From positions 1 to 64,000 of the forward strand of contig CAKUKE010000012.1 in the NCBI GenBank assembly GCA_934662505.1: 64,000 bases of DNA. The letters run 5' to 3'. Both the position numbers and the translations under genes were made by a program. Below, piece after piece: positions 32,417 to 40,512 of this stretch. A model generated the notes under the pieces. It was given only the letters and a program-made list of their open reading frames with translations, was not told the origin of the DNA and made no database searches. The stretch comes from an uncultured Clostridia bacterium. Its GTDB lineage: Bacteria; Bacillota; Clostridia; Christensenellales; Aristaeellaceae. Positions within the stretch are counted from its first letter, which is position 1. Each line of letters begins with the position of its first letter.

Positions 32417-33793
32417 TCACAGACCTCCGCGCATTTTCTCGTCCATTTTCCGGGCGGCGGCTTTTCCGGCGCCCATCGCCAGAATCACCGTGGCCGCGCC
32501 CGTCACGGCGTCGCCGCCGGCATACACGTTTTCCAGCGAGGTCTCGCCGCCTTCGTCACGGGTCACAATGCAGCCCGTTCGATTGGTCTCCAGCCCTTCC
32601 GTCGTTGCGCGGATCAGCGGATTGGGCGAAGTGCCGATGGCCATAATCACGCAGTCCACAGGCAGCTCAAACTGACTGCCCTCCACCTCTACGGGACGGC
32701 GGCGACCCGACGCGTCCGGCTCGCCCAGCGCCATCTGCACGCAGCGAATGGCCTGCACATCCTCCTGCCCCAGAATGGCCTGCGGGTTTGTCAGCATGCG
32801 GAATATGACGCCTTCCTCCCGTGCATGCTCCACTTCCTCCCGGCGTGCGGGCATTTCCGCCTCGGAGCGCCGATAAATGATGAAAACCTCCTCCGCGCCC
32901 AGTCTCAGCGCGCAGCGTGCGGCGTCCATTGCCACGTTGCCGCCGCCGACAACCGCCACCCTGCGTCCGCGGCGGACGGGGGTATCGCTGTCCTCACGGT
33001 AGGCTTTCATCAGGTTGACACGGGTCAGAAACTCGTTGGCAGAATAAACGCCCCGCAGGTTTTCACCGGGAATCCCCATAAAACGTGGCAGACCGGCGCC
33101 GGTGCCGATAAACACGCTCCGATACCCCTGCTCAAACAGTTCCTGTATAGTCATCGTACGGCCAATGACCATGTCCGTCTGCACGTCTACGCCCATTTTC
33201 CGAAGCTTTTCCACCTCGGCGCGCACGATTTTTTTCGGCAGGCGGAACTCTGGGATCCCGTACACCAGCACGCCGCCCGCCGTATGAAGCGCTTCAAACA
33301 CCGTTACTTCATACCCTCTGCGGCGCAATTCGCCCGCGCAGGTCAGCCCTGCAGGGCCGGAACCCACCACGGCCGCCCGGATGCCGTTGGAAGCCGGCGG
33401 CGTCAGGGGTTCATCCTTTTCCAGCATCCGATCCGCCACATACCTTTCCACGCGGCCAATGGCCACCGGCTCGCCTTTCAGGCCGCGGACGCACTGCTTT
33501 TCGCACTGGTTTTCCTGCGGGCAGACCCGGCCGCATACCGCAGGCAGAGAACTGGCGCGGCTGATCACATCGTATGCACTGTCGTCATTTCCCTGGCGCA
33601 CGGCCTGCAGAAATGCCGGAATGTCGATATGCACGGGGCAGCCCTGCATGCAGGGGCTGTTTTTGCAATGAAGACACCGCGCCGCTTCCGCCTGCGCCAT
33701 TTCCGCCGTATATCCCAGCGCTACCTCGTCAAAGGTGCGGCGGCGCGTTTCCGCGTCCAGCAGCGGCATGGGATGCCTTCCCTGATCAGCCAT
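32417..33793 (-). CDS. nfnB: NADH-dependent ferredoxin:NADP+ oxidoreductase, large subunit (GltD-like)
   Basis: A 458-aa flavoprotein with two [4Fe-4S] cysteine clusters near the N-terminus (CLHCKNSPCMQGCP and CGRVCPQENQCEKQC), an FAD-binding GSGPAGLTCAGE and an NADP-binding GGGNVAMDAARCALRLGA. Alone it would read as a glutamate synthase small subunit, but the overlap with an NfnA-type gene identifies NfnAB (SudAB), which by electron bifurcation reduces NADP with NADH and reduced ferredoxin. ATG 33793 follows GGGTG inside the end of nfnA; a GTG 9 nt earlier is an alternative. Confidence 0.9.
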   Translation of the reverse strand: MADQGRHPMPLLDAETRRRTFDEVALGYTAEMAQAEAARCLHCKNSPCMQGCPVHIDIPAFLQAVRQGNDDSAYDVISRASSLPAVCGRVCPQENQCEKQCVRGLKGEPVAIGRVERYVADRMLEKDEPLTPPASNGIRAAVVGSGPAGLTCAGELRRRGYEVTVFEALHTAGGVLVYGIPEFRLPKKIVRAEVEKLRKMGVDVQTDMVIGRTMTIQELFEQGYRSVFIGTGAGLPRFMGIPGENLRGVYSANEFLTRVNLMKAYREDSDTPVRRGRRVAVVGGGNVAMDAARCALRLGAEEVFIIYRRSEAEMPARREEVEHAREEGVIFRMLTNPQAILGQEDVQAIRCVQMALGEPDASGRRRPVEVEGSQFELPVDCVIMAIGTSPNPLIRATTEGLETNRTGCIVTRDEGGETSLENVYAGGDAVTGAATVILAMGAGKAAARKMDEKMRGGL

Positions 33794-34634
33794 GATTTTC
33801 ACCCGCTTTCAGCAAATGACACGTTTTTTCATAGGCGTGGCGCTCAAAATCCCCGTATGTCCTGCCGCGCGTCATCATTTCGTCAAAGTCCACCAGATGA
33901 CCGTCAAAATCCGGTCCGTCAATGCAGGCAAAACGCATTTTTCCATCCACTGTCAGTCTGCATCCGCCGCACATCCCTGTTCCGTCGATCATGATGGGGT
34001 TCATGCTGACCACCGTCGGCAGCGCGTATTCCTTTGTCAGAAGGCAGACAAATTTCATCATGATCAGCGGTCCGATGGCGAATACCCGGTCATATTTTGC
34101 CCCCCCGTCGATCAGCGTTTTCAGCGCATCCGTGACCCGCCCTTTATCCCCGTACGAGCCATCGTCCGTCATCACCAGACAGCGCTCCGAAACGGCGCGG
34201 AATTCATCCTCCATGACTACCAGATCATGGCTTCGGAAGCCGATCACGCTGTCCACCTTCGCACCGCGGCGCGCCAGCTCCCGGGCGATGGGATAGGCAA
34301 TGGCGCACCCCACGCCGCCGCCGATCACGGCTGCGGAGGTCACGCCGTCCAGACAGGTAGGCTTTCCAAGGGGACCCACCATGTCCTGAATGCTGTCCCC
34401 CGCGTGCAGCGCGTGAAACATCAGGGTCGTTGCGCCGACCGTCTGAACGACCAGCGTAACAGTGCCTTTCTCACGGTCAAAATCAGATATGGTCAGAGGG
34501 ATCCGCTCCCCATCTTCCCGCACCCGCACAATGACAAACTGCCCGGGCTGCGCCTTTCGGGCAATCAGCGGCGCAGCCAGCACCACGCGAAAAACGCCGG
34601 TGGCAAGGTCTGTTTTTTCAAGAATACGCGTCAT
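33786..34634 (-). CDS. nfnA: NADH-dependent ferredoxin:NADP+ oxidoreductase, small subunit
   Basis: A 282-aa protein of the ferredoxin-NADP reductase superfamily: an FAD domain (RIPLTISDF), NAD(H) domain (GGGVGCAIAYPIAREL) and a C-terminal [2Fe-2S] cluster motif (GTGMCGGCRLTVDGKMRFAC), with DGPDFDGH after it, typical of NfnA/SudB. It overlaps nfnB by 8 nt. The complex is cytoplasmic and balances NADH, NADPH and ferredoxin in anaerobes. Confidence 0.92.
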   Translation of the reverse strand: MTRILEKTDLATGVFRVVLAAPLIARKAQPGQFVIVRVREDGERIPLTISDFDREKGTVTLVVQTVGATTLMFHALHAGDSIQDMVGPLGKPTCLDGVTSAAVIGGGVGCAIAYPIARELARRGAKVDSVIGFRSHDLVVMEDEFRAVSERCLVMTDDGSYGDKGRVTDALKTLIDGGAKYDRVFAIGPLIMMKFVCLLTKEYALPTVVSMNPIMIDGTGMCGGCRLTVDGKMRFACIDGPDFDGHLVDFDEMMTRGRTYGDFERHAYEKTCHLLKAGENHG

Positions 34635-34646
34635 GTTTATCCCCCT

Positions 34647-35933
34647 TCATTCCCGCTGAGCGGCGGGCGAGTCGGCCATCAGGTTCTGTATCAGAACGAG
34701 CGCCCGCCCCATAATCTCTTTTTGCTGGTTGCTCATGGCTTCGGGCGGGGCTTCGGCGCTGCACAGCACGCGATACTGTGTTTTTCCATCCACGCTCTGC
34801 CGCCAGACATAGGTCGGCGTATACGTCACCGTGTCAAAGGATACGCGTGACTGTCCGTCCACCGTCAACCGCACATGCAAAAGCAGCCCGGATACCTCCG
34901 ACCGCTTGTCGCGCCGTGCGGAAATGAGGGTGCCCATGGCGTAGGCACAGAGCGTCTGCCGGCTTTGCCCGTCGCTCGTCAGGGTCTGAATCATTTCCAC
35001 CGGCAGTGCGGCGCTGCTCCCGCCGCCCAGTATGATGTCCGCACCGGCGGCGGCGATCTGCCTCGCCTGCTCCCGCTGGGTGTCCGTCAACTGCTCGTCG
35101 CTTTGAGAAAGCCACGTCAGGGAAACCACCACCACCTGCGCACCCCGGCTGCGCACTGCGGCTATATCTTTTTTGACCTGCTCCGTATCCAGCCGTGCTA
35201 CAGGCGACGAGGCGTCCGCCATGGCTTTTTCTGTTCTGGAACCGGGGGTATCCAAGTATCCCAATACGGCGATCGTCACGCCGTTGATCTGCAGCAGCGG
35301 GATGTTCTCTGTCTGTTCCGCACCATAGCTGTCCAGCCCGCGCTGGCGCAGCGCCCCGACCGTTTCCTCCAGTCCCTGCGTTCCCTGATCCAGCACGTCG
35401 GCATGGTTCAGCAGCACACCGCTCAGTCCCAATGCTTTCAGCCCGTCCGCAGCCGCAGCGGGGACGACCGTATCGGTATAAGCGTTTCCCTGTGCAGTCA
35501 GCAGGTTGTTCAGCGGCGCCAGATTCACATCAGCGTACACGTAGCGCTGAATATACTGAAAAACGGAGCCGTAATCAAACGTATCCCCGCTGCGCACGCT
35601 GTCTGATATGTTCTTTTCAAAGTCAATCGCCCCGGAGAACGTCATCGTCACCGTGTGCGCCGTCTGCGACGGCATGGCGGTAGGCTGCTGCCTTTCCTGC
35701 GTCGGCGCAATGGTCACGGTCGTCGTTTTGATGGCGCTTGCGGCGGAGGGCGCGGCGGTGGGCATGGGCGCGGCGGTATTTCTGGCCGTTTTAAAAACGC
35801 TCAGAAGCTGATCTGCCTGCAGTACGCCGCGAAAATCGCCGCCAAAGCGGCTGATCAGGTGCACGCAGCCTACCGTCACCACAAGGGTCAACGCAACGGT
35901 AAAAATGGTTCCCAGAGATGTTTTTCTTTTCAT
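34647..35933 (-). CDS. CapA-family (PGA_cap metallophosphatase-like) extracellular protein
   Basis: A 428-aa protein anchored by an N-terminal helix (LGTIFTVALTLVVTVGCVHLI). A Thr/Ala/Pro-rich linker follows (residues 50-95), then a CapA domain (FSGAIDFEKNI, ADVNLAPLNNLL, LGLSGVLLNHADVLDQG, VAVLGYLD-like strand, VVVSLTW, ADIILGGGSS). Several metal ligands of active PGA_cap enzymes look degraded: the usual GD at the first strand is GAID and GHPH-like residues are GGGS. It may therefore be non-catalytic. It sits in an operon with coaX and nfnAB, and that link is unexplained. Confidence 0.75.
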   Translation of the reverse strand: MKRKTSLGTIFTVALTLVVTVGCVHLISRFGGDFRGVLQADQLLSVFKTARNTAAPMPTAAPSAASAIKTTTVTIAPTQERQQPTAMPSQTAHTVTMTFSGAIDFEKNISDSVRSGDTFDYGSVFQYIQRYVYADVNLAPLNNLLTAQGNAYTDTVVPAAAADGLKALGLSGVLLNHADVLDQGTQGLEETVGALRQRGLDSYGAEQTENIPLLQINGVTIAVLGYLDTPGSRTEKAMADASSPVARLDTEQVKKDIAAVRSRGAQVVVVSLTWLSQSDEQLTDTQREQARQIAAAGADIILGGGSSAALPVEMIQTLTSDGQSRQTLCAYAMGTLISARRDKRSEVSGLLLHVRLTVDGQSRVSFDTVTYTPTYVWRQSVDGKTQYRVLCSAEAPPEAMSNQQKEIMGRALVLIQNLMADSPAAQRE

Positions 35934-35968
35934 CGTTTGCGCCCCCTTTCATTCCGAGCCTCTTTCCG

Positions 35969-36745
35969 TTACCGCGCGACCTTGTTCCGCTCGTAGAGCA
36001 TGCGCAGCCCTTTCAGCGTCAGGAGCCCGTCAATCTTGTCGATCACCGAGGATTTTGCGGCGATCAGCCGGGCCATGCCGCCTGTCGCAACGACAGTCGC
36101 GTCTGGTTCGCCCATTTCCTCTCGCATTTTCGTCACCAGATAGTCCACCTGCCCCACGTATCCGTAGATCAGACCCGCCTGCAGGTTGGCGATGGTATTT
36201 TTCCCGATGACATGCTCCGGCATCGTCAGTTCAAAGTGAGGCAGCTTGGCTGTTCCGGACACCAGCGCCTCGCTGGACAGTTTGATGCCCGGGCAGATGC
36301 AGCCGCCTAAGAACGCGCCGTTTTTATCCAGCGCGCCCATGGTGGTCGCCGTACCGAAATCAATGTAGATGCACGGCCCGTGATAAATCCCGTAGGCTGC
36401 CACCGCGTTGCAGATACGGTCGCTGCCCAGTTCCCGCGGATTTTCGTATTTGATATCGATCCCCGTTTTGATGCCCGGCCCCACCATGATGGGACGAACG
36501 CCGAAATAATCCCGGCACATATGCTCCACGGTAAAGTTCACCGTAGGCACCACCGAAGAGAGCATGATGCCGTCCACCCGTTTAATGTCAATGCCGGCGT
36601 TGGCAAACAGACTGGTGAAGAAAACGCCCATCTCGTCGCTTGTATACGTTCTGGTCGTCGACAGACGCCAATACCGAATCAGCCGCTCCTCCTCAAAAAG
36701 AGCGGCCTTGATATTGGTATTGCCGATATCCATGGTCAAGAGCAT
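35969..36745 (-). CDS. coaX: Type III pantothenate kinase
   Basis: A 258-aa enzyme that phosphorylates pantothenate in the first step of coenzyme A synthesis. Motifs of the CoaX family are DIGNTNIKAALF at the N-terminus, LGSDRICNAVAAY, IDFGTATTMGALD and VVATGGMARLIA. Length is typical. It lies 12 nt after a panT-like transporter gene, which links uptake and phosphorylation of the vitamin. Confidence 0.95.
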   Translation of the reverse strand: MLLTMDIGNTNIKAALFEEERLIRYWRLSTTRTYTSDEMGVFFTSLFANAGIDIKRVDGIMLSSVVPTVNFTVEHMCRDYFGVRPIMVGPGIKTGIDIKYENPRELGSDRICNAVAAYGIYHGPCIYIDFGTATTMGALDKNGAFLGGCICPGIKLSSEALVSGTAKLPHFELTMPEHVIGKNTIANLQAGLIYGYVGQVDYLVTKMREEMGEPDATVVATGGMARLIAAKSSVIDKIDGLLTLKGLRMLYERNKVAR

Positions 36746-36757
36746 ATTGTCATATCC

Positions 36758-37339
36758 TCACTTTTTCTCGATCAGTCCGGCACGAGCCAGCGCCCCCAAA
36801 ACCGGCGTTGCGATCAAGGCGGCGGCAGCCGCCTCCGGCAGTCCGGCCGTCAGCGCAATGGTACCCACCGTGGTCAAAAGGGTGGGATTGTCCAATCCGA
36901 TCAGCCGGTACAAAAGCAGCATCATCCCCAGATACAAAACCGTGTTGGTCAGCGACCCGGCCGCTGCGGCAACCGCGGTGCGCACTTTACCGTTTGCTTT
37001 CCGCAGCGCCCTGTGCACCCCGCAGGTCACCAGCGGCGTACACAGCCGCGGAACAAAGCACATGAGAATGACCCACAGGAGACTGTCCTGCAAAATGGGC
37101 GCCACCAGCGCGGAAGGCGCGCGCAGTCCTGTATACAGACTGACGCCGCCCATGCACAGTCCCAGTATAAGACCGCAGCGGGGTCCAAGCGCCAGCGCGC
37201 CCACCAGCACAGGTACGCACAGGAAGGTAATGTAGATTACACCCACGTTGACAAACCCGATGGGTGTAACCCCCAACAGCACAACAAGCGCTGCCAGAAG
37301 AGCGGTCATGGTCATGCGGCGAAGCTGATTCTTTTTCAT
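36758..37339 (-). CDS. ECF transporter S component, probably pantothenate-specific (PanT-like)
   Basis: A 193-aa membrane protein with about five to six helices. The start MKKNQLRRMTMTALLAALVVLL and the motif VTPIGFVNVGVIYITFLCVPVLVGALALGP are typical of S components (the second resembles PanT/ThiT family patterns). It needs a shared EcfA/EcfT module, not present here. The pantothenate assignment rests on the operon with coaX. The SD is GGAGGG. Confidence 0.75.
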   Translation of the reverse strand: MKKNQLRRMTMTALLAALVVLLGVTPIGFVNVGVIYITFLCVPVLVGALALGPRCGLILGLCMGGVSLYTGLRAPSALVAPILQDSLLWVILMCFVPRLCTPLVTCGVHRALRKANGKVRTAVAAAAGSLTNTVLYLGMMLLLYRLIGLDNPTLLTTVGTIALTAGLPEAAAAALIATPVLGALARAGLIEKK

Positions 37340-37340
37340 T

Positions 37341-37438
37341 TTTCCCTCCGTTCGGGCTCACTTTACGGATGCCCGACGACATGTTTTATCGTCCGAACCG
37401 TCGAACCCCGCTGCGCGGGTGTCCGCATTTGTCCGGCT
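37341..37438 (-). promoter_or_regulatory. Structured leader of the panT-coaX operon
   Basis: The roughly 98-nt transcript between promoter and start can form CCCGC-GCA-GCGGG, GACGA/TCGTC and an enclosing GTTCGG/CCGAAC pairing ending next to the SD. The nested stems could gate translation, perhaps in response to a CoA-pathway metabolite. It does not match a riboswitch class that I could recognise, including the pan motif. Confidence 0.35.
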
Positions 37439-37443
37439 GGTAC

Positions 37444-37473
37444 ATTATAACAAATCATCCTGTTCCATGTCAA
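37444..37473 (-). promoter_or_regulatory. Promoter of the panT-coaX-capA-nfnAB operon
   Basis: On the minus strand TTGACA (37468-37473) and TATAAT (37444-37449) are 18 nt apart, both full consensus. Confidence 0.8.
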
Positions 37474-37507
37474 ACGCGGCGCAGCCCTTGCGTGCCGCCC
37501 GCTGGCA

Positions 37508-38380
37508 TTATCGGAGTATTTTTTCCAGCAGAAAACGGTACAGCGCCTGCGTTCCCTGATTTTCGAGCCCCTCGTCCGCCATTTTTTCATACATATCAAG
37601 CACCGTCCGCAGCATTTCCAGCTGCTTCCCTGCCGGGTTTTCCCGGACGATGCGCATGTCCTTGATAAAATGCTTGATGTAAAACCCGGGGGCATCGTCG
37701 CCCTGCAGCGCGCGCGGCGCCATGTTTTTCAACTGCCAGCTTCCTGCCGCGCCGCCGTCGATAGCCGCCAGTACTTCCTGCTCGTTCAGCCCTGCCGCAT
37801 GGGCGTATGCCAGCGCCTCGCAGTAAGCCGCCGTTGCACCTGCCACGCAGATCTGATTGCAGGCCTTGGTATGCTGACCCGCCCCGGCACCGCCCATGTA
37901 ATGCGCCTCGCTGCCCAGCGCCTTCAGCAGGGGCAGTACCCGGTCGTATGCTTCCCGTTCACCGCCGGCCATGATGGTCAGCGTTCCTTCCCGCGCCCCC
38001 TTGTCGCCGCCGGAGACCGGTGCGTCCAGCATGAATATGCCCTTTTCGCGTCCTTTCTCCGCCAGACGAACGGCCAGCTCGGGCGAAGAAGTGGTCATGT
38101 CCACTGCAACGGTTCCCGGGCGCATGCTTTTCAACACGCCCTCCGGTTCGAGGTACACCTGCTCCACATCCGAAGGATAGCCGACCATGGAGAACACTGC
38201 GTCGGCGTTTTCCACCGCCTGACGCAGCGTACGGCACGGGATGATTCCCTCCGTCCTCAGCCGCTCCGCCTTTTCAAAGGAACGGTTGAAGGCATACACC
38301 TGATATCCTGCCCGCTGCAGGTGCACCGCCATGGGCGCGCCCATGACGCCGGTTCCGATCCACGCCACGTTATGTATCAT
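37508..38380 (-). CDS. NAD(P)-dependent beta-hydroxyacid dehydrogenase (3-hydroxyisobutyrate dehydrogenase-like)
   Basis: A 290-aa enzyme: Rossmann motif WIGTGVMGAPMAVHL at the start, DAPVSGGDKGAREGTL (substrate loop) and GQHTKACNQ with the catalytic Lys. It oxidises a small beta-hydroxyacid such as hydroxyisobutyrate, tartronate semialdehyde or succinate semialdehyde; the exact substrate is open. Its start overlaps the ABC ATPase gene by 11 nt and it ends the long minus-strand run. Confidence 0.88.
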   Translation of the reverse strand: MIHNVAWIGTGVMGAPMAVHLQRAGYQVYAFNRSFEKAERLRTEGIIPCRTLRQAVENADAVFSMVGYPSDVEQVYLEPEGVLKSMRPGTVAVDMTTSSPELAVRLAEKGREKGIFMLDAPVSGGDKGAREGTLTIMAGGEREAYDRVLPLLKALGSEAHYMGGAGAGQHTKACNQICVAGATAAYCEALAYAHAAGLNEQEVLAAIDGGAAGSWQLKNMAPRALQGDDAPGFYIKHFIKDMRIVRENPAGKQLEMLRTVLDMYEKMADEGLENQGTQALYRFLLEKILR

Positions 38381-38939
38381 GCTGCAATGCCTCCAGTTGA
38401 ATGATCTGTGCGCCCATACCGTCCGCTTCCGCCCTTTCATGGGTGGACAGCACCACCAGCGGCGCAACCGACCGCAGTTTTTCCATCACCCGTTCCCGGA
38501 GCGATACGTCCAGCCCCTTGAACGGTTCATCCATCAATAGCACGTTTCCTTCGTACGCCAGCGCACGGGCGAGCGCTACGCGCCGGCACATCCCACCGCT
38601 CATCTCATCCGGCCGCAGCAAAACATCGTCAATCTCCATTTCCTTCAGATACCGCGCCGCCTTTTTCTCGTTTGAGGAAAGCGCCACGTTGCGCAGCGCC
38701 GTTTCCCACGGCAGCAGCCGATCCTCCTGAAACACGCAGGCGATCCGCGTCTCCGGCGACACCGTGCGGCTGCCGCTGTCCGGCGCTGTCAATCCGGCCA
38801 TAACCCGCAGCAGTGTGGTTTTTCCCGCGCCGGACGGCGCCATCAGGGCATAAACCCCTTTGGACGGCAGGCGCAGAGAGACGTGACGCAGTACTTTTTT
38901 TCCTTCGAACGAAACGCATATATCCCGCAGCTCGATCAT
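38370..38939 (-). CDS. ABC transporter ATP-binding protein (nitrate/sulfonate/taurine type)
   Basis: A 189-aa ATPase, short for the family (about 240). It has Walker A APSGAGKTTLL, signature MSGGMCRRVALARAL, Walker B VLLMDEPFKGLD and the H-loop STHERAEAD. ATG 38939 follows GGAGG. It overlaps the permease by 4 nt, making a SsuBC/ThiYZ-like pair. No substrate-binding protein gene is near, so the substrate is unknown. Confidence 0.88.
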   Translation of the reverse strand: MIELRDICVSFEGKKVLRHVSLRLPSKGVYALMAPSGAGKTTLLRVMAGLTAPDSGSRTVSPETRIACVFQEDRLLPWETALRNVALSSNEKKAARYLKEMEIDDVLLRPDEMSGGMCRRVALARALAYEGNVLLMDEPFKGLDVSLRERVMEKLRSVAPLVVLSTHERAEADGMGAQIIQLEALQHDT

Positions 38940-39700
38940 ATCTTCCGCCTCCAACCGCTCAGGCGGCGCAGCCCCGCCATCAGGATTTTTTCAAGCGCCA
39001 GCGAAAGCAGAATGACCACCAGCGTCCATGCAAACAGGCGGGGTGTTTCCAGATACACCTTGGCGTCCTGCAGATTTCTGCCGATCGAAAGCACGGGCTT
39101 GGCGATCACCTCGGCGGCGATGCCGGATTTCCACGCAAAACCCAGCCCTGTTGCGCAGGCCGCCGTAAAATGCGGCAGCGTTGCGGGGATATACAAATGC
39201 CAAAGCCGGCGCAGGGGCGTATAGTGAAACGCCTTCGTCATCTCAACCAGCGATGCGTCCACACCTTCCAGACCCTCCCGGAGTCCCGTCCAGACCATGG
39301 GCGTCACCATCAGAAAAGAAATGAACACCGGCGTCGCGTCATAATTCAGCCACAGGAGCACCAGAATGATGAACGAGGTGACGGGGGTCGCACGTACCAC
39401 GGTGCATAATGGAGAGAGCAGGTCGTCCAGCCACGGTACGAAAAAACAGCCGTATGCCAGTACCGTCCCCGCACCCACGGCCCATACAAAACCGCCCGTC
39501 ACCCGCAGAAGGGACGCGCCTGTGCTCTGCCAGAAACCGGCGGTAACGCACATATCTGCCAGCGCCCGCAGCGTATCCAGCGGTCCAGGCAGCAGCAAAG
39601 GCTGTCCCAATGCCGCGGCGGCGCCCGTCCACAGCGCCAGCCAGATCAGCCCGACCGCCCACCCGGGAATATGCTTTTTCTGCATTTTTCTCTTCATCAT
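38936..39700 (-). CDS. ABC transporter permease (SsuC/TauC-like)
   Basis: A 254-aa permease with about six helices and the binding-protein-dependent permease pattern: LPGPLDTLRALADM, SLLRVTGGFVWAVGAGTVLAY, the cytoplasmic loop EMTKAFHYTPLRRLWHLYIPATLPHF (EAA loop) and GLGFAWKSGIAAEVI. It is translationally coupled to the HAD phosphatase gene upstream (ATGATG over TGA) and the ATPase downstream. Confidence 0.88.
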   Translation of the reverse strand: MMKRKMQKKHIPGWAVGLIWLALWTGAAAALGQPLLLPGPLDTLRALADMCVTAGFWQSTGASLLRVTGGFVWAVGAGTVLAYGCFFVPWLDDLLSPLCTVVRATPVTSFIILVLLWLNYDATPVFISFLMVTPMVWTGLREGLEGVDASLVEMTKAFHYTPLRRLWHLYIPATLPHFTAACATGLGFAWKSGIAAEVIAKPVLSIGRNLQDAKVYLETPRLFAWTLVVILLSLALEKILMAGLRRLSGWRRKI

Positions 39701-40512
39701 AAATATGGAATCATGTCTGCCAGCCGGTCAAACACCAGATCCGGCTGAACGGGCGACGCCTTTAAAATGGCAGGGGTCGTATTGCCGCTCATGACCAGAA
39801 TGCTCTGCATCCCGGCGTTAACACCTGCCCGGATGTCGCTGTCGATCCAGTCGCCGCCCATGGCACAGGCTTTCCTGTCCAGCCCCATCCTGCGGCAGGC
39901 GTTGAGCAGAATATCAGGGTACGGCTTTCCGGCGATCACATCCGGGTCGCGCCCCGTGCTGGCCTTGATGTAGGCCAGCGTAGCGCCTTCGTCCGGCAGA
40001 ACACCCCCTTCCACCGGACAGTTGGGGTCAGGATGCGTTGCAATGTAAGGAACCCCCTGACGGATCAGGTTGCAGGCGCAGGTCAGCTTTTCGTAGGTCA
40101 ACTCCGTATCGAAGGTGATCAGCACATAGGACGGCTTCTCCTGTCCGCGCCAATCCCATTCAAACCGGCAGCCGGGCAGCCGGGCAGCCAGTTCCTCCTG
40201 CACTTCCCGGTTTGCCACCGCATACCCCTTCTGCCCGGGAAAACGCTGCAGAATCACTTCCTCCGCAGCGACGCAGCTGGTCAGCAGCTGCTCACGCAGG
40301 CAGGCAGGAATGCCCAGACGGCGGAGTTTTTCCTTATAAAACGCCACCGAATGGGAGGAATTATTGGTCAGAAAAACAATGGTACGCCCGCTTTCCAGCG
40401 TTTTGCGCACAAAGTCCATGGTACCGTCGATCAGGTTCTCGCTCAAATAGACCGTTCCGTCCATATCCAGAAAAAAGCAGCGGATCGGTCGCAGCATCTC
40501 ACGTACATTCAT
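39697..40512 (-). CDS. HAD-IIA family phosphatase (NagD/p-nitrophenylphosphatase type)
   Basis: A 271-aa cytoplasmic phosphatase with motif I FFLDMDGTVYLS, motif II FLTNNSS, motif III Lys in AGKPYPDILLNA and motif IV MGGDWIDSDIRAG. The central cap domain is the type IIA class. The substrate is probably a sugar or nucleotide phosphate. It overlaps truB by 4 nt and so belongs to the translation operon, which is not the usual place for this family. Confidence 0.9.
   Translation of the reverse strand: MNVREMLRPIRCFFLDMDGTVYLSENLIDGTMDFVRKTLESGRTIVFLTNNSSHSVAFYKEKLRRLGIPACLREQLLTSCVAAEEVILQRFPGQKGYAVANREVQEELAARLPGCRFEWDWRGQEKPSYVLITFDTELTYEKLTCACNLIRQGVPYIATHPDPNCPVEGGVLPDEGATLAYIKASTGRDPDVIAGKPYPDILLNACRRMGLDRKACAMGGDWIDSDIRAGVNAGMQSILVMSGNTTPAILKASPVQPDLVFDRLADMIPYL

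Noticed and set aside
37341..37443. Known pan or THF riboswitch before panT
   Set aside because: The conserved sequence blocks of those classes were not found; only generic stems are visible.
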